A stretch of DNA of 64,000 bases from Sciurus carolinensis (lineage: Eukaryota > Chordata > Mammalia > Rodentia > Sciuridae): positions 60,475,998-60,539,997 of the forward strand of contig NC_062223.1 in NCBI RefSeq assembly GCF_902686445.1, written 5' to 3'. Shown here one piece after another: positions 22,620 through 34,179 of the stretch. Position 1 is the first letter of the stretch. The number at the start of each line of letters is the position of its first letter. The notes beneath the pieces were generated by a model, which saw nothing but the letters and a program-made list of their open reading frames with translations, had not been told where the DNA came from and ran no database searches. The position numbers were made by a program, and so were the translations under genes.

Positions 22620-23950
22620 TGGAATGGAAGAGTTTTCCACATTATACAGGATAGACATGATTTTCTGCTAAACATACTTTAGCACATTCATTGTAATGCA
22701 CTCTCCTACTGGGTTGTTAGTCTATGTTTGACATAGGATTTTGAGTTTCTAAAGTAAGTAGGAAAGAGCTCTAAACTCTACTACTAAACTTCATTTTTGG
22801 AAACTTTCCCAACAGGGCTGTCTTTCCAGATTCTCAATGACAATTTTTAAATCAAAGCCTTGAAGTTTATCAAGGACTAATATATTCTGAGGTAATTTGC
22901 ATATTAGAATGGGCTGCATCCAGAAATGCATCTAGTGGACAACAAAGATTCAATGAAAATTAAAAGGCATAACATGCTCAACCACTGGTAGGTAAGTAAC
23001 AAAGGCATATATAATAATTGTAAAATTTTTAAGAGGGTAAAAGAGTGGACATGACAGAAAAGATATTTGAAAATTTAGTGGGGCAATTTTAGGGAAGTTG
23101 GAAGTCAGTCCAACAAAAGTTCCATAGAAGCAGATTTTTTTTATCAAAGAACAGTGCTGTATACTACATTTTCTCATTTGCTAGGATAACCTACATAAAT
23201 GTATTTGAACTATAATATAGATGAAATTTATTTTTCAGTAATATTGTTGTAATGCTAAAAGTAAAAGACTATACTTTATCATTTCTAATACTTTTGAAAA
23301 ATTATGTAAAAGATGAGTAAGGAAACAAATGATAGTTAACTTTGTATTACGCAAATTAGAAAATATATACATAAGTAGACTACTGAGTGTGGACACAATG
23401 TGCTTAATAGTCAAGTAAAAACTTGTTAGTGAAGAAAAGTGGGATCAAAGTTTCCTCTGTCAACAGGTAATGATAGCAACTTGAGATGATTTAGTACCTA
23501 CCTGATTTCAGTTCTGGAAGTGTGGAAGGAGCTGAAGGCTGTATACTGTTGTGACAATGTAAATTGTTTTGCTTCCTGGATTGATTAAATTGATGCATTG
23601 CTAAGTGCTTTACAAACCAGTGATTGGTTTCTGGAGTTTGGTGTTATAGGATTCCTGGGTTTGGTTCTTCCTTCTTTTACCTTTTATGTGTGATTATTAT
23701 AAATTGTTGTTACTTAGTTTCTTGTTTAGTTTGTACAAATTTTATATTTTGGATGAAGGAGAGTTTTTGGCTATTGAGAAAAGTAAATTTTTAGGAACTA
23801 AATATTATTTTCCTGAAAGTTTATTCTAAACTTTTACCCATATGAAATAAATTATCCATATGAAATAAAATGTTTATTTTGTGAAGGAAATAACTTTGGT
23901 GATGTAGAGAAACATTTTGTCTATATTTTCAAATTTTTCTTTTAAAAATA
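22620..23950. other. Unique AT-rich sequence
   Basis: No gene or repeat was recognised with confidence. Confidence 0.4.
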
Positions 23951-23958
23951 AATAGGTG

Positions 23959-24190
23959 AGGGGCTGGAGTTGTGACTTAGTGGTAGAGTACGTGCCTGGC
24001 ATGTGCAAGGCCCTGGGTTTGATACTTAGCACCACATATAAATAAATAAAATAAAATATTCATTGATAACTAAAAAAAATTTTTTTAAAAATAAGTAGGT
24101 AAAAAAAGAACTGGGTAACTTTGTGCTTGAGTTCTTAGCTAGCATGCACAAGACCCTGAGTTCTATCTCCAACACCACAGGGACAGGAGA
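23959..24190 (+). repeat. Two successive ID-type SINEs
   Basis: The first (23959-24085) is GGGGCTGGAGTTGTGACTTAGTGG...GGTTTGATACTTAGCACCACAT with an AAATAAA tail. The second (24112-24182) is degenerate: TAGCATGCACAAGACCCTGAG...CTCCAACACCACA. Confidence 0.85.
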
Positions 24191-24295
24191 AGGGTGCTGA
24201 GAGATTTTGACAACCAAATGTTTTATGTACTACTGTTATAATTGTATTTTTTCTTTTCCATAGTTATCTGAGTTTGTAATTGGTTGTTGAAATTT

Positions 24296-25045
24296 TTACC
24301 AAATTATTTTTAAATTTTTTTATTTTTAGCTATACATAATAGTAGAATTTATTTTGAGATAACATCGATACATGGAATATAACTACCCATTTTTGTGGTT
24401 GTACTTGATATGGAGTTACACTGGTGTGTATTCATATATGACCTAGGAAAGTTATGTCCTATTCATTCTACTGCCTTCTCTATTCCCAAACTCTCTCTTC
24501 TCCCCTCTACCCCTGTCCAATGTGGTAAACCTCCATTCCCCCTGCATTGTGAGTCAGCAAACACATATCAGAGAAAACATTCGGCCTTTGGTTTTTTGGG
24601 ATTGGCTTATTTCACTTAGCATGATAGTCCACAGTTCCATTCATTTACTGGCAAATGCCATAATTTCATTCTTCTTTATGGCTGAGTAATATTCCATTGT
24701 ATATATGTACCACATTTTCTTTATCCATTCATCTGTTGAAGGGCACCTAGGCATGTTCCACAGCTTAGCTATTGTGAATTGAGCTGCTATGAACATTGAT
24801 GTGGCCACATCACTCAAGTATGCCGATGTGAAGTCCTGTGGGTATATACCGAAGAGTGGGATAACTGCATCAAATGGTAGTTCCATTCCAAGTTTTCTGA
24901 GGAATCTCCATACTGCTTTCCATAATAGTTGCACCAATTTGCAGTCCCACCAGCAATGTATGAGTCCACCTTTTCCCCCACATCCTTGCCAACATTTATT
25001 GTTGCTTGTATTCTTGATAATTGCTATTCTGACTAGAGTGAGATA
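24296..25045 (-). mobile_element. 5'-truncated L1, 3'UTR and ORF2 end
   Basis: In reverse it holds ORF2 C-terminal landmarks ([14 protein letters not shown], [38 protein letters not shown]) and then the 3'UTR. The minus-strand frame from 25072 is open for 143 codons, suggesting moderate age. It stops abruptly at about 25045, where HMGB3-like sequence begins. Confidence 0.85.
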
Positions 25046-25049
25046 TGCT

Positions 25050-25230
25050 CTTATCACGAAATAAAAGATCATAGACCAACTAAGGGAGGCAAGAAGAAAA
25101 AGGCTCCTAATGCCCCCAAAAGACCACTGTCTAGATCCTTCCTGTTCTGTTCAGAATTCTGCCCCAAGATCAAATCCACCAATCCTGGTGTCTCTATTGG
25201 AGATGTGGCAAAAAAAACTGGGTGAAATGT
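25050..25230 (+). pseudogene. HMGB3-like processed pseudogene fragment
   Basis: Read on the plus strand from about 25063, the translation contains [40 protein letters not shown] and GDVAKKTG, then TGA. This matches the linker and HMG box B of HMGB3; the SEF...PKIKSTNPG segment points to HMGB3 rather than HMGB1 or HMGB2. Substitutions at conserved positions and an in-frame stop in place of the GEMW region mark it as dead. There are no introns across the covered region. Only about 60 codons remain. The piece is cut off on both sides by L1 sequence. Confidence 0.75.
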
Positions 25231-26929
25231 TTTTTTTTTTTTCTTTTTAAGCTTTTATTATTTATTTTTTTCATTAGTTTTTCTTTGACAGTGATAAGAA
25301 TTTTAAAAAATTTTTTCATACATGTATATAGGGTAATAATGTCTGTCTGAATCTATCATCCTTCTCATCTTGATCTGCCCCACCCCTCCCCTCACTCCCC
25401 TCTGTATAATCCAAAGATTCTTCTCTACCCACCCCCAACTATGGATCAACATTTGCTTATCAGAGAAAATATTCACCTTTGGTTAATTGGGATTGGCTTA
25501 TTTCACTTAGCATGATCTTCTCTAGTTCCATCCATTTACCTGTAAATGCCACAATTTTATTATTCTTTAAGGCTGAGTAATATTCCATTGTGTATATGTA
25601 CCACTATTTCTTTATCCATTCATCTGTTGAAGTGCTTCTAGGTTGGTTCCATAGTTTGAGTATTATGAATTGAGCAGCTATGAAATTAATTTGGCTGCAT
25701 CAACTGTAATATACTGATTTTAAGTCCTTTGAGTATAAACTGAGGAATGGGATGCCTGGGTAAATTGGTAGTTCCATTCTGAGTTTTCTTAGGAATCTCC
25801 ATACTGCTTTCCAAAGTGGTTGCACCAATTTTAGTCCCACCAGCAATGTATGAGTGTATCTTTTCCCCCACATCCTCACCAACACTTATTATTGCTTGTA
25901 TTTTTGATAATTGCCATTCTGACTGGAGTGAGATGAATTCTTAGAGCAGTTTTGATTTGCATTTCTCTAATTGCTAATTATGTTGAACATTTTTTCACAT
26001 ATTTGTTGACTGACCATATTTCTTCTTCTGTGAAGTATCTGTTCAGTTCCTTAGCCCATGTATTGATTGGGTTATTTCATTTTATTTTTTATTTTTGGTG
26101 TTTTTGGAGTTCTTTATATATCTTGGAGATTAGTGCTCTATTTGAGGTGCATGTGGTAAAGAGTTTTTCCCATTCTGTAGGCTCTCTCTTCAAATTGTTG
26201 ATTGTTTTCTTTGCTAAGAAGAAGCTTTTTAGTTTGATTCCATCCCATATATTGATTCTTAATTTTACTTCTTGTGCTTTAGGAGTCCTGTTAAGGAAGT
26301 CAGGTCCTAAGCTGACATGATGAAGATTTGGGCCTACTTTTTCTTCTATTAGGCATAGGGTCTCTGTATTAGTGTGTAAGTCTTTGATCCACTTTGAGTT
26401 GATTTTTGTGCAGGGTGAGAGATAAAGGTTTAATTTCATTTTGTTACATGTGGATTTCCAGTTTTCCCAGCACCATTTGTTGAATAGGTTATCTTTTTCC
26501 CAGTATATATTTTTGGCACCTTTGTCTAACATGAGATAACGGTATTTATGTGAGTTTGTCTCTGTGTCTTCTCTTTTGTATCATTGTTCTACATGTCTAT
26601 CCTGGTGCCAATAGCATGCCATTTTTGTTACTTTTGCTTTGTAGTATAATTTAGGGTCTGGTAATGTGATGCATCCTACTCCACTCTTCTTGCTAAGGAT
26701 TGCCTTGGCTATTCTGGGTCTCTTATTTTTCCAAATGAATTTCATAATTGATTTCTATATTTCTCTGAAGAATGCCATTGGGATTTTAATAGGAATTGCA
26801 TTGAATCTGTATAACACTTTTGGTAGTATGGCCATTTTAACAATATAAATTCTGCCTATCCAAGAGCATGGGAGATTTTTCCATCTTCTAAGGTCTTCTT
26901 TAATTTCCTCCTTTAATGTTCTGTAGTTT

Positions 26930-27472
26930 TCATTGTAGAGGTTTTTCACCTCTTTTGTCAGATTGATTCCAAAGTATTTTATTTTTGTTGAGGCTATCGT
27001 GAATGGTAGTTTTCCTAATTTTTCTTGCAGTGGATTTGTCGCTTATGTATAGAAATGCATTTGATTTATGAGTATTGATTTTATATCTTGGTATTTTGCT
27101 GAATTCATTTATGAGTTCTAGAAGTTTTCTAGTGTAATTTTTCAGATCTTCTAAATATAGAATCATGTTGTTGGCAAATAGCAATAGTTCGAGTTGTTCT
27201 TTTCCAATTTGTATCTCTTTAATTTCTTTCATCTGTCTGATTGCTCTGGCTAGGGTTTCAAGGATGATGTTGAATAGAAGTGGTGAAAGAGGGCATTCTT
27301 TTCTTGTTCCAGTTTTTAGGGGGAATGCTTTTAATTTTTCTCCATTTAGAATGATGTTGGCCATGGGTTTAGCATAGACTTTTACAATGTAGTATATTCC
27401 TACTATCCCTAGTCTTTCTTGTGTTTTGAACATGAAGAGGTGCTGTATTTTGTCAAAGGCTTTTCTCTGCAT
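26930..27472 (-). pseudogene. L1 ORF2 reverse transcriptase fragment (inactive, FANN)
   Basis: A 180-codon open stretch contains [20 protein letters not shown], then [16 protein letters not shown] and [15 protein letters not shown]. These are reverse transcriptase motifs of L1 ORF2. The [10 protein letters not shown] motif has become [10 protein letters not shown], and both catalytic Asp are Asn. Confidence 0.9.
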
Positions 27473-29276
27473 ATATTGAGATAATCATATGATTCTTGTC
27501 TTTAAGTCTATTGATGTGATGTATTATGTTCATTGATTTCCGTATGTTGAACCAACCTTGCATTTCAGGGTGAACCCCACTTGATCATGTTGCACTATCT
27601 TTTTAGTATATTTTTGTGTGTGATTTGCCAGAATTTTGTTGAGAATTTTTGCATCCATGTTCATGAGGTATATTGGTCTGAAGTTTTCTTTCCTTGATGT
27701 GTCTTTATCTGGTTTTGGTATCAGGGTGATACACTAGACTCATAGAATGAGTTTGGAAGGATTCCCTCTTTTTCTATTTCATGGAATACTTTGAGGAGTA
27801 TTGGTATTGATTCTTCTTAGAAGGTCTTGTAGGACTCAGCTGAGAATTCATCTGGTCCTGGGCTTTTCTTGGTTGATAGACTTTTGATGGTGTCTTCTAT
27901 TTCTTTGCTTGAAATTTATCTGTTTAAATTGTGTTTGTCCTCTTGCATCAGTTTGGGTAGATCATATGTCTCCAGAAATTTGTTGATGTCTTCAATATTT
28001 TATTTGATTATAAATTTTCAAAATAGTTTCTAATTACCTTCTGTATTTCAGTAGTATCTGTCATGATATTTCCTTTTTTATCACGAATTTTAGTAATTTG
28101 AGTTTTCTCTCTTTCTCTTTGTTAGTGTGGCTAAGGGTTTATCAATTTTCTTGATTTTTTTCAGATAAATAACTTTTTATTTTGTTAATTTTTTGAGTTG
28201 TTTCTTTTGTTTCAATTTCATTGATTTCAACTATTTCCTATCTTCTACTGCTTTTGGTATTGATTTGTTCTTCTTTTTCTAGGACTTTGAGATGTAATGT
28301 TAGGTCATTTATTTTTTGATTTTTTATTCTTTAAATGTATGAGCTCAGTGCAATGAACTTTCCTCTTAGTACTGCCTTTATAGCGTCCCAGAAATTTTGA
28401 TATATTGTATCAGTGTTCTCATTTACCTCTAAGTATTTTTTTATTTCTTCCTTGATTTCTTCTTTTATCCATTCATCATTAAGTAGCATGCTATTTAGTC
28501 TCCAGGTGTTGGAGTAGCTTCTATTTTTAATTTTATCATTGATTTCTAGTTTCATTCTGTTATAGATCTGATAGAATACAGGGTAGGATTCTGTTTTTTT
28601 GTGTTTGCTAAGAGTTGCTTTATGGCATAACATATGGTTTATTTTTGAGGAAGATCCATGTGCTACTAAGAAGAAAGTGTATTCACTGTATGATGGATGA
28701 AATATCTATATGTGTCTGTTAAGTCTAAATCATTGATTGTATCATTTAATTCTATAGATTCTTTGTTTAGTTTTTGTTTGGAAGATCTATCCAGTGGTAA
28801 GAGAGGTGTGCTAAAGTCACCCAGGATTATTGTGTCATGGTCTATTTGATTCTTGAAATCGAAGGGTTTGTTTAATGTACATAGATGCTCCATTGTTTGG
28901 GGCATATATATTTGTGATTGTTATGTCTTGTTGGTATATGATTCCTTTAAGCAGTATGAAATGTCCTTCTTTATCCCTTCTGACTAACTTTGGTTTGAAG
29001 TCCACTTTATCTGATATGAGGACGGAAACCCCTGCTTGTTTACTCAGTCCATGTGAGTGATATGTTTTTTTCCAACTTTTCACCTTCAGTCTGTGGATGT
29101 CTTTTCCTAGGAGGTGAGTCTTTTGAAGACAGGATATTGTTAGGTCTTGTTTTAAATTCAATCTGCCAGCCTATGTCTTTTGATTGATAAGTTTAGGCCA
29201 TTAACATTCAGTGTTATTATTGAGATACCATTTGTATTCCCAGTTATTTTAGTTTATTTTTGGTTTTTAACTTGAT

Positions 29277-30319
29277 TTAGTTTCTCCTTTGATTGACCTT
29301 GCCTTTAGTGTAGTTCCTCCCTTTGCTAGTTTTCTTTGTTATTTTTATTTTTATTTCCTCCTCATGGAATATTTTGCTGAGAATGTTCTGTAGCTTTCTA
29401 GTTGTGAATTGTTTGAACTTTTGTTTATCATGGAAGGTTTTTATTTCATCTTCAAAGGTTTTTATTTCATCTTCAAAGGTTTTTATTTTCATCTTCATCT
29501 GAAGCTTAATTTGCTGGATATAAAATTCTCCATTGGCATCCATTTTCTTTCAGAGCTTGATATATGTTATTCCAGAACCTCCTGGCACTGAAGATCTGGG
29601 TTGAAAAATCAGCTGAGATCCAAATTGGTTTCTCCTATGTGTAATTTGATTTTTTTCTCTCTCTCAGCCTTTAAAATTCTTTCCTTATTCTGTATGTTAG
29701 TCATTCTAATTATAATGTGCCTTGGTGTGGGTCTGCTGTAATTTTATACATTTGGGGTCCTATAACCCTCTTGCAGTTGATTTTCCATTTCATTCTTTAG
29801 ATTTGGGACATTTTCTGATATTATGTCATTGAAAAGGTTGTGCATTCCTTTGTTTTGTATCTCCACACCTTCATCTACTCTGATAAATCTTAAATTTGGT
29901 CTTTTCATGTTATCCACATTTCTTGGAAGTTCTGTTCTTGTTTTTTTTACCATCCTCTGTGCAGTCAATTTTATTTTCAAGAGTATATATTTTGTCTTCA
30001 TTGTCTAAGGTTTTGTCTAGTCTGTTGGTGATACTTTCTACTGAATTTTTAATTTGGTTTACTGTTTCCTTCATTTTGAGGGTTTCTGCTTGATTTCTTT
30101 TTATAATCCCTGCCTCTTTATTGAAGTGATCTTTCACTTCTGTATTTTTTCTCCAATACCATTCTTTATTTTGAAGATCGATCTAACTACATATTTTCTA
30201 AACTCCATCTTGGACATTTCTTCTACTGTGTTGTCTTTGCATTCTATTGTTGGAACATCTTGGTTCGTTTGAGACACTTTATTCCCTTGTTTTTTCATGT
30301 TGTTTGTGTGTCTTCTCAT
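29277..30319 (-). pseudogene. L1 ORF1 remnant
   Basis: Overlapping broken frames encode the N-terminus (30319-30134), a coiled-coil part (30137-29910), the RNA-binding middle (KRPNLRFIRVDEGVE-like, 30001-29744) and a C-terminal end (29543-29277). A seven-residue unit (KTFEDEI) is repeated near 29497-29434 through 21-bp tandem copies. Confidence 0.8.
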
Positions 30320-30330
30320 CTAGTGGTATG

Positions 30331-31115
30331 GAGTTGAGGCAGTACAGATTCTACCCTATAGTCTTTTAGTGTCCCTGAAGGCTTCCAGTACCTCACCTTC
30401 AAGGGGGAGACCAATGCAAATGATATACCGCCTTAAACTAATGGCTCCTCTTAAGGCATTTACAGTTTTGTCACAATAGACAGAAATGAACTGTTCAGTT
30501 ACTGTCTACATTATAAACAGTAAGTTTGCTAAAAGGGTTTGCCATTTTAAATGATGGGCAGTGAGGGAACAGAAGTAGCATAAGATGTAATGTTTGTGAG
30601 GGAGAGGGAGAGAAGATAGAGGTAAAAATTTATAGTAAGAGCGAGGGAGGTAGTATGAGAGAAGTGAGAAAGAAAATCTAGAGAGACAGGTAGGTGAGAG
30701 AGAAAAAAGTATGTACACTTTTTAAAAAAATAAAAATATAGGAATACACAACAAAACTGTCATATACCCCATTCAGATACCCCATTCCTCAATAAATTGA
30801 TGTATGAAAAATATTTGGATTCAAAGATGGTAGAGGTGTGAGACAGAGGGCAAGGAAAAATACAAAGGAGGAAAGTCTCAATGGAAAATTGAATGATTGC
30901 TTCCATTGGCTTTCAAAATTTTTCTCAGCTTCCCTTCTCCACCGGTGGGTGGGGTTGTGTGAAGTTTGATGTTAGCTCCAGTCTGGTGGGTGCCGGATAG
31001 GATGGGTGGGTGAGCCGATAGCAAGATGCCTTTTGGAAGAGCCATAACTCAGGGCATGCACTATGAGGCTGGACTATTGACGCTGGTGGGCATGCATTTA
31101 GCTTCAGGTTGTCTT
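30331..31115 (-). mobile_element. Probable 5'UTR of the minus-strand L1
   Basis: It lies directly upstream of ORF1 in the L1 orientation and is GA- and GC-biased relative to the surroundings (GAGGGAGAGGGAGAGAAG at about 30597). It does not resemble the 5'UTR of the young L1 at 48.2 kb. The outer border is uncertain. Confidence 0.45.
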
Positions 31116-31245
31116 GTTTTCCTATATAGTGACATAGTATTCTGCTGCCTTACTTAGCTATGAAATGAAAGGGGTCAGCTAGCATGATAAATGCTTGGAT
31201 TTTTTTTTTAGTTAAGTGCAGTAGATTTTAAACTTTTAAAAATAA

Positions 31246-31505
31246 ACTGTAGAACTCTTCATTGTCAGCAAAGAACTACTGTATCAATGAAAGTTCAAGA
31301 ACTTTTTGTACTTAAACACAATTTTCAATGTTTTGTATGTTTAGAAAGCTAAATGTTTTTGGAATTAAGTAGTATTATGTTTAAGAAAATAGGGAAGTGT
31401 TTTAGGTAGAAGCAACTGTGTCTGAAAAGGCTATGAAACTGGAAAGATATTGGTATGTTCGGGGCACATTAGAGTGTAGTGAGAGTAGCGGGAGATTGGT
31501 ATAAT
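31246..31505 (+). repeat. Local tandem duplication, copy 1 (includes L2 part)
   Basis: It begins AAACTGTAGAACTCTTCATTG and ends ACATTAGAGTGTAGTGAGAG. Most of it matches copy 2 at 31696-31945, with small indels. Confidence 0.8.
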
Positions 31506-31640
31506 ATGAGATTAGAAGAGATAGGTAGAGCTTTGTAGATCATGATATGGAGTTTGGATTTTGTCTGAAGTGCCATTTTAAAATTTTATTCCCCACTTTT
31601 AGAGAGTTTTTATCAGAAGAGTGATTTAAGAAAGTGCAAA
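31390..31640 (+). repeat. L2 fragment
   Basis: GTAGAGCTTTGTAGATCATG, GGAGTTTGGATTTTGTCTGAAGTGCCATT and AGAGTGATTTAAGAAAG resemble the L2 3' region (gggccttgtaggccatg...gagtttggattttat). Confidence 0.6.
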
Positions 31641-31695
31641 AAATCATAATTTCTTTTTTTGATTTTTTTTCTTTGAGATACTTCTTTTTAAACAA

Positions 31696-31945
31696 ACTGT
31701 AGAATTCTTCATTGTCAGCCAAAGCAGAGAACCACTGCATCAATGGAAGTTCAAGAACCTTCTGTACTTAAACACCATTTGCAATGTTTTTTTTTTTCTG
31801 TATGTTTAGAAAGCTAAATGTTTTTAAAATTAAGCAGAATTATATTGAAAAAATAGGGAAGTGTTTTAGGTAGAGACAACAGTGTGTGAAAATATATGTG
31901 TGGTTGGGGAACATTAGAGTGTAGTGAAAGGACAGGGAGATGTCA
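31696..31945 (+). repeat. Local tandem duplication, copy 2
   Basis: It begins AAACTGTAGAATTCTTCATTG and shares GTATGTTTAGAAAGCTAAATG, ATAGGGAAGTGTTTTAGGTAG and ACATTAGAGTGTAGTGAAAG with copy 1. The period is about 450 bp. Confidence 0.8.
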
Positions 31946-32330
31946 AGAATGTCATCTCAGACATTCATTTTGGGAATGTCAAAAGACAGTAGACGATTAA
32001 TAACATCTGAGTTTCAAATTCTCATATGCATATTGAGAATCATCTAAATAGGGGAGGTATTTAAATCCATGAGAATGGATAGTTATTCAGGAAAGGAGAG
32101 AAGTCTAACGAGGCTCTGGCCTGAGTGTGAGGAAGAGAAGAACTCATGAGTAGAAGAGGTAGATTCCACAGTGGAGGTTAAGAGGTAGTGACTCTTAGGA
32201 TGGAATAAACAAGGAGAGTAGAGTATTTGGAGGTGAAGAGAGTTCTTTGTTTAAAAAATCAGAGTTGATTGTGTTGAAAACTTTTAAGAAGTAAAGTTAG
32301 GATAGACATAGAGACCAACTGGATTTGATA
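31880..32330 (+). repeat. L2 fragment (continuation)
   Basis: GGGGAGGTATTTAAATCCATGAGAATGGATAG and TTGATTGTGTTGAAAAC...GAAGTAAAGTTAGGAT...CAACTGGATTTGATAACATTT fit the L2 3' consensus in order. Confidence 0.55.
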
Positions 32331-32344
32331 ACATTTGAATAACT

Positions 32345-32432
32345 TTTTTCTCTTCTGGTACTGGGGATTGAACCTTGGGTTCCATGCATGTTAGGTAAGT
32401 GCTTTACAACTGAACATATCCTAGCCCTTGGA
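32345..32432 (-). repeat. ID-type SINE
   Basis: TCTGGTACTGGGGATTGAACCTTGGGTTCCATGCATG...AAGTGCTTTACAACTGAACATATCC. Confidence 0.88.
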
Positions 32433-32439
32433 TTTGGCA

Positions 32440-33425
32440 GCATTTGATTTGAAATCTGGCTATGCTACTTACTAACTATGTGACCTTGAACACTTTTCAC
32501 TTCACATTACTGAGTCACTGTTTTCTTACTTTCAGAAAAAGTCATAACAGTACTTCTCACACATGCTTATTGAAAGGATTAATAAACTGTTTACCTGAAA
32601 TGTATGCCTATATGGTTGCTTGGTTGATATTCCTTTCTATTCTGGTTTTGTGACACCCCTTGAAACTTTGAATAGAGTATACCTATTCTTCACTTAAATA
32701 TGTTAATTTTTTTTGGCAAATTTTGCTCTTTAGTGAAAAGCTATAAAATAGAACATATTTCCATTAATTTTAATGGAAAAAATTGTGATGCTTTTCATCC
32801 AAACTCTTTTTACAGATAGAAAAATATGTCAGTTGATGAGCAATGAAAACAAACTTCTATAATAAAAAACAAGGTTCTTTAAGTAATGAATTATTAAAAG
32901 TAAATTAAATACAGATAATACATAAACTAAACAACAATAGAGGTTTATTGTTCTTTCCAAAGGAAGAAAAAATGAATTGATAATAAATGATGGTTGGTGA
33001 AGGAGGAGTATGAAGTATTCATTTTTCAGAAGCTATGTTCTTCTTTCTATTCTATTTTCTCCACCAATTTTTCAGTTTTCTACAGGCTCATAATTATCTT
33101 GCCTTCACATTAATTGAATATAAATTTATAGCACTGAAAACCATCTATAGAGTTTTACAAGATTCTACCTCTTCATTTTATATTGGCAATATAAAATATC
33201 TGGGGTCATTTAAACATGGTACACAATGTAAAATTTTCTACATGATATTCCTGTCTAGAAATTGTATTAAGTTGTAAGTGTTCTGCCTGAAAGTAATGTC
33301 AAAATATAATGTCCTATAGTTTATTTATTTGTTGTTGTTGTTTTGTGTGTACATTTTTTTTTGGTGAAGAAGTTGTTATTCTGGGAAAAAAAGATGTCAT
33401 CTGAAAAGTGATAAAACTTTTCCAA
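32440..33425. other. Unique AT-rich sequence
   Basis: No exon or repeat family was recognised. Confidence 0.4.
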
Positions 33426-33439
33426 AGCTATTTTATTTT

Positions 33440-33904
33440 ATTTTGGCTTATTTTGCTTAGTATTTTTATTGTTTTCTCTTGTTATATATGACAATAGAGT
33501 CCATTTTGATAAAATTATACAAGCATGGAATACATCTTAATCTAATTAGGACCCCATTCTTGTAGGTGGACACAGTGGTGGGATTCACTTAGGTATTTTC
33601 ATATGTATACATAGGAAAATTATGTTTGATTTATTCTACTGTCTTTCCTATTCCTATTCCCTTTCTTTCCTTTTGTTTCCCTTCATCTAATCTATTGAAC
33701 CTCTCTTCTCCCCTACCCTCCAATTGTGGTTTAGCTTCCACATATCAGCAAAAACATTTGACCTGCGATTTTTTGGAACTGGCTTATTTCACTTAGCATG
33801 ATGATCTCTAGATCCATCCTTTTACTGACAAATGTCATGAAGTTATTCTTCTTTCTGACTGAGTAATATTCCATTGTGTGTGTATATATATATATATGTA
33901 TGTA

Positions 33905-33950
<46 letters not shown>

Positions 33951-34170
33951 TGTATATCACATTTTCTTTGTCCATTCATCTGTTGAAGGGCACCTAGACT
34001 GGTTCTATAGCTTAGCTATTGTGAATTGTGCTACTATAAACATTGATGTGACTGTGTCACTGTAGTATACTGATTTAGAATCCTTTGGATATATGCTGAG
34101 GACTGTGTTAACTGGGTTAAATGGCGGTTTCATTCCTAGTTTTCTGAGGAATCTCCATACTGTCCAAAGA
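33440..34170 (-). mobile_element. 5'-truncated L1 3' end
   Basis: In reverse it has the ORF2 end (MEYYSVRKKNNFMTFVSKRM-like) and the 3'UTR. An internal (TA)n/(TG)n expansion lies at 33877-33957, at the site where L1 tails often read TATATATATACAATGGAATA. It stops in the GGAATCTCCATACTG region. Confidence 0.8.
33877..33957. repeat. (TG/TA)n microsatellite inside L1
   Basis: TGTGTGTGTATATATATATA-type alternation, grown from the TATATA tract of the L1 ORF2 end. Confidence 0.9.
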
Positions 34171-34179
34171 AATTTTAAA

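Larger units (their letters stand above)
25236..30330 (-). mobile_element. Near-complete L1, inactivated
   Basis: Read on the minus strand, ORF1 starts near 30319 (MRRHTNNMKKQGNKVSQTNQ) and reaches about 29290. ORF2 follows, with an endonuclease region (about 29160-28660, LQKTHLLGKD-like), a reverse transcriptase region (27472-26930) and the C-terminal region (26532-25700). A pyrimidine-rich (plus-strand) 3'UTR and T run end it at about 25236. The catalytic YADD/FADD-type box reads FANN (27178-27167), so both aspartates are lost. Stops and frameshifts are many. Confidence 0.9.
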
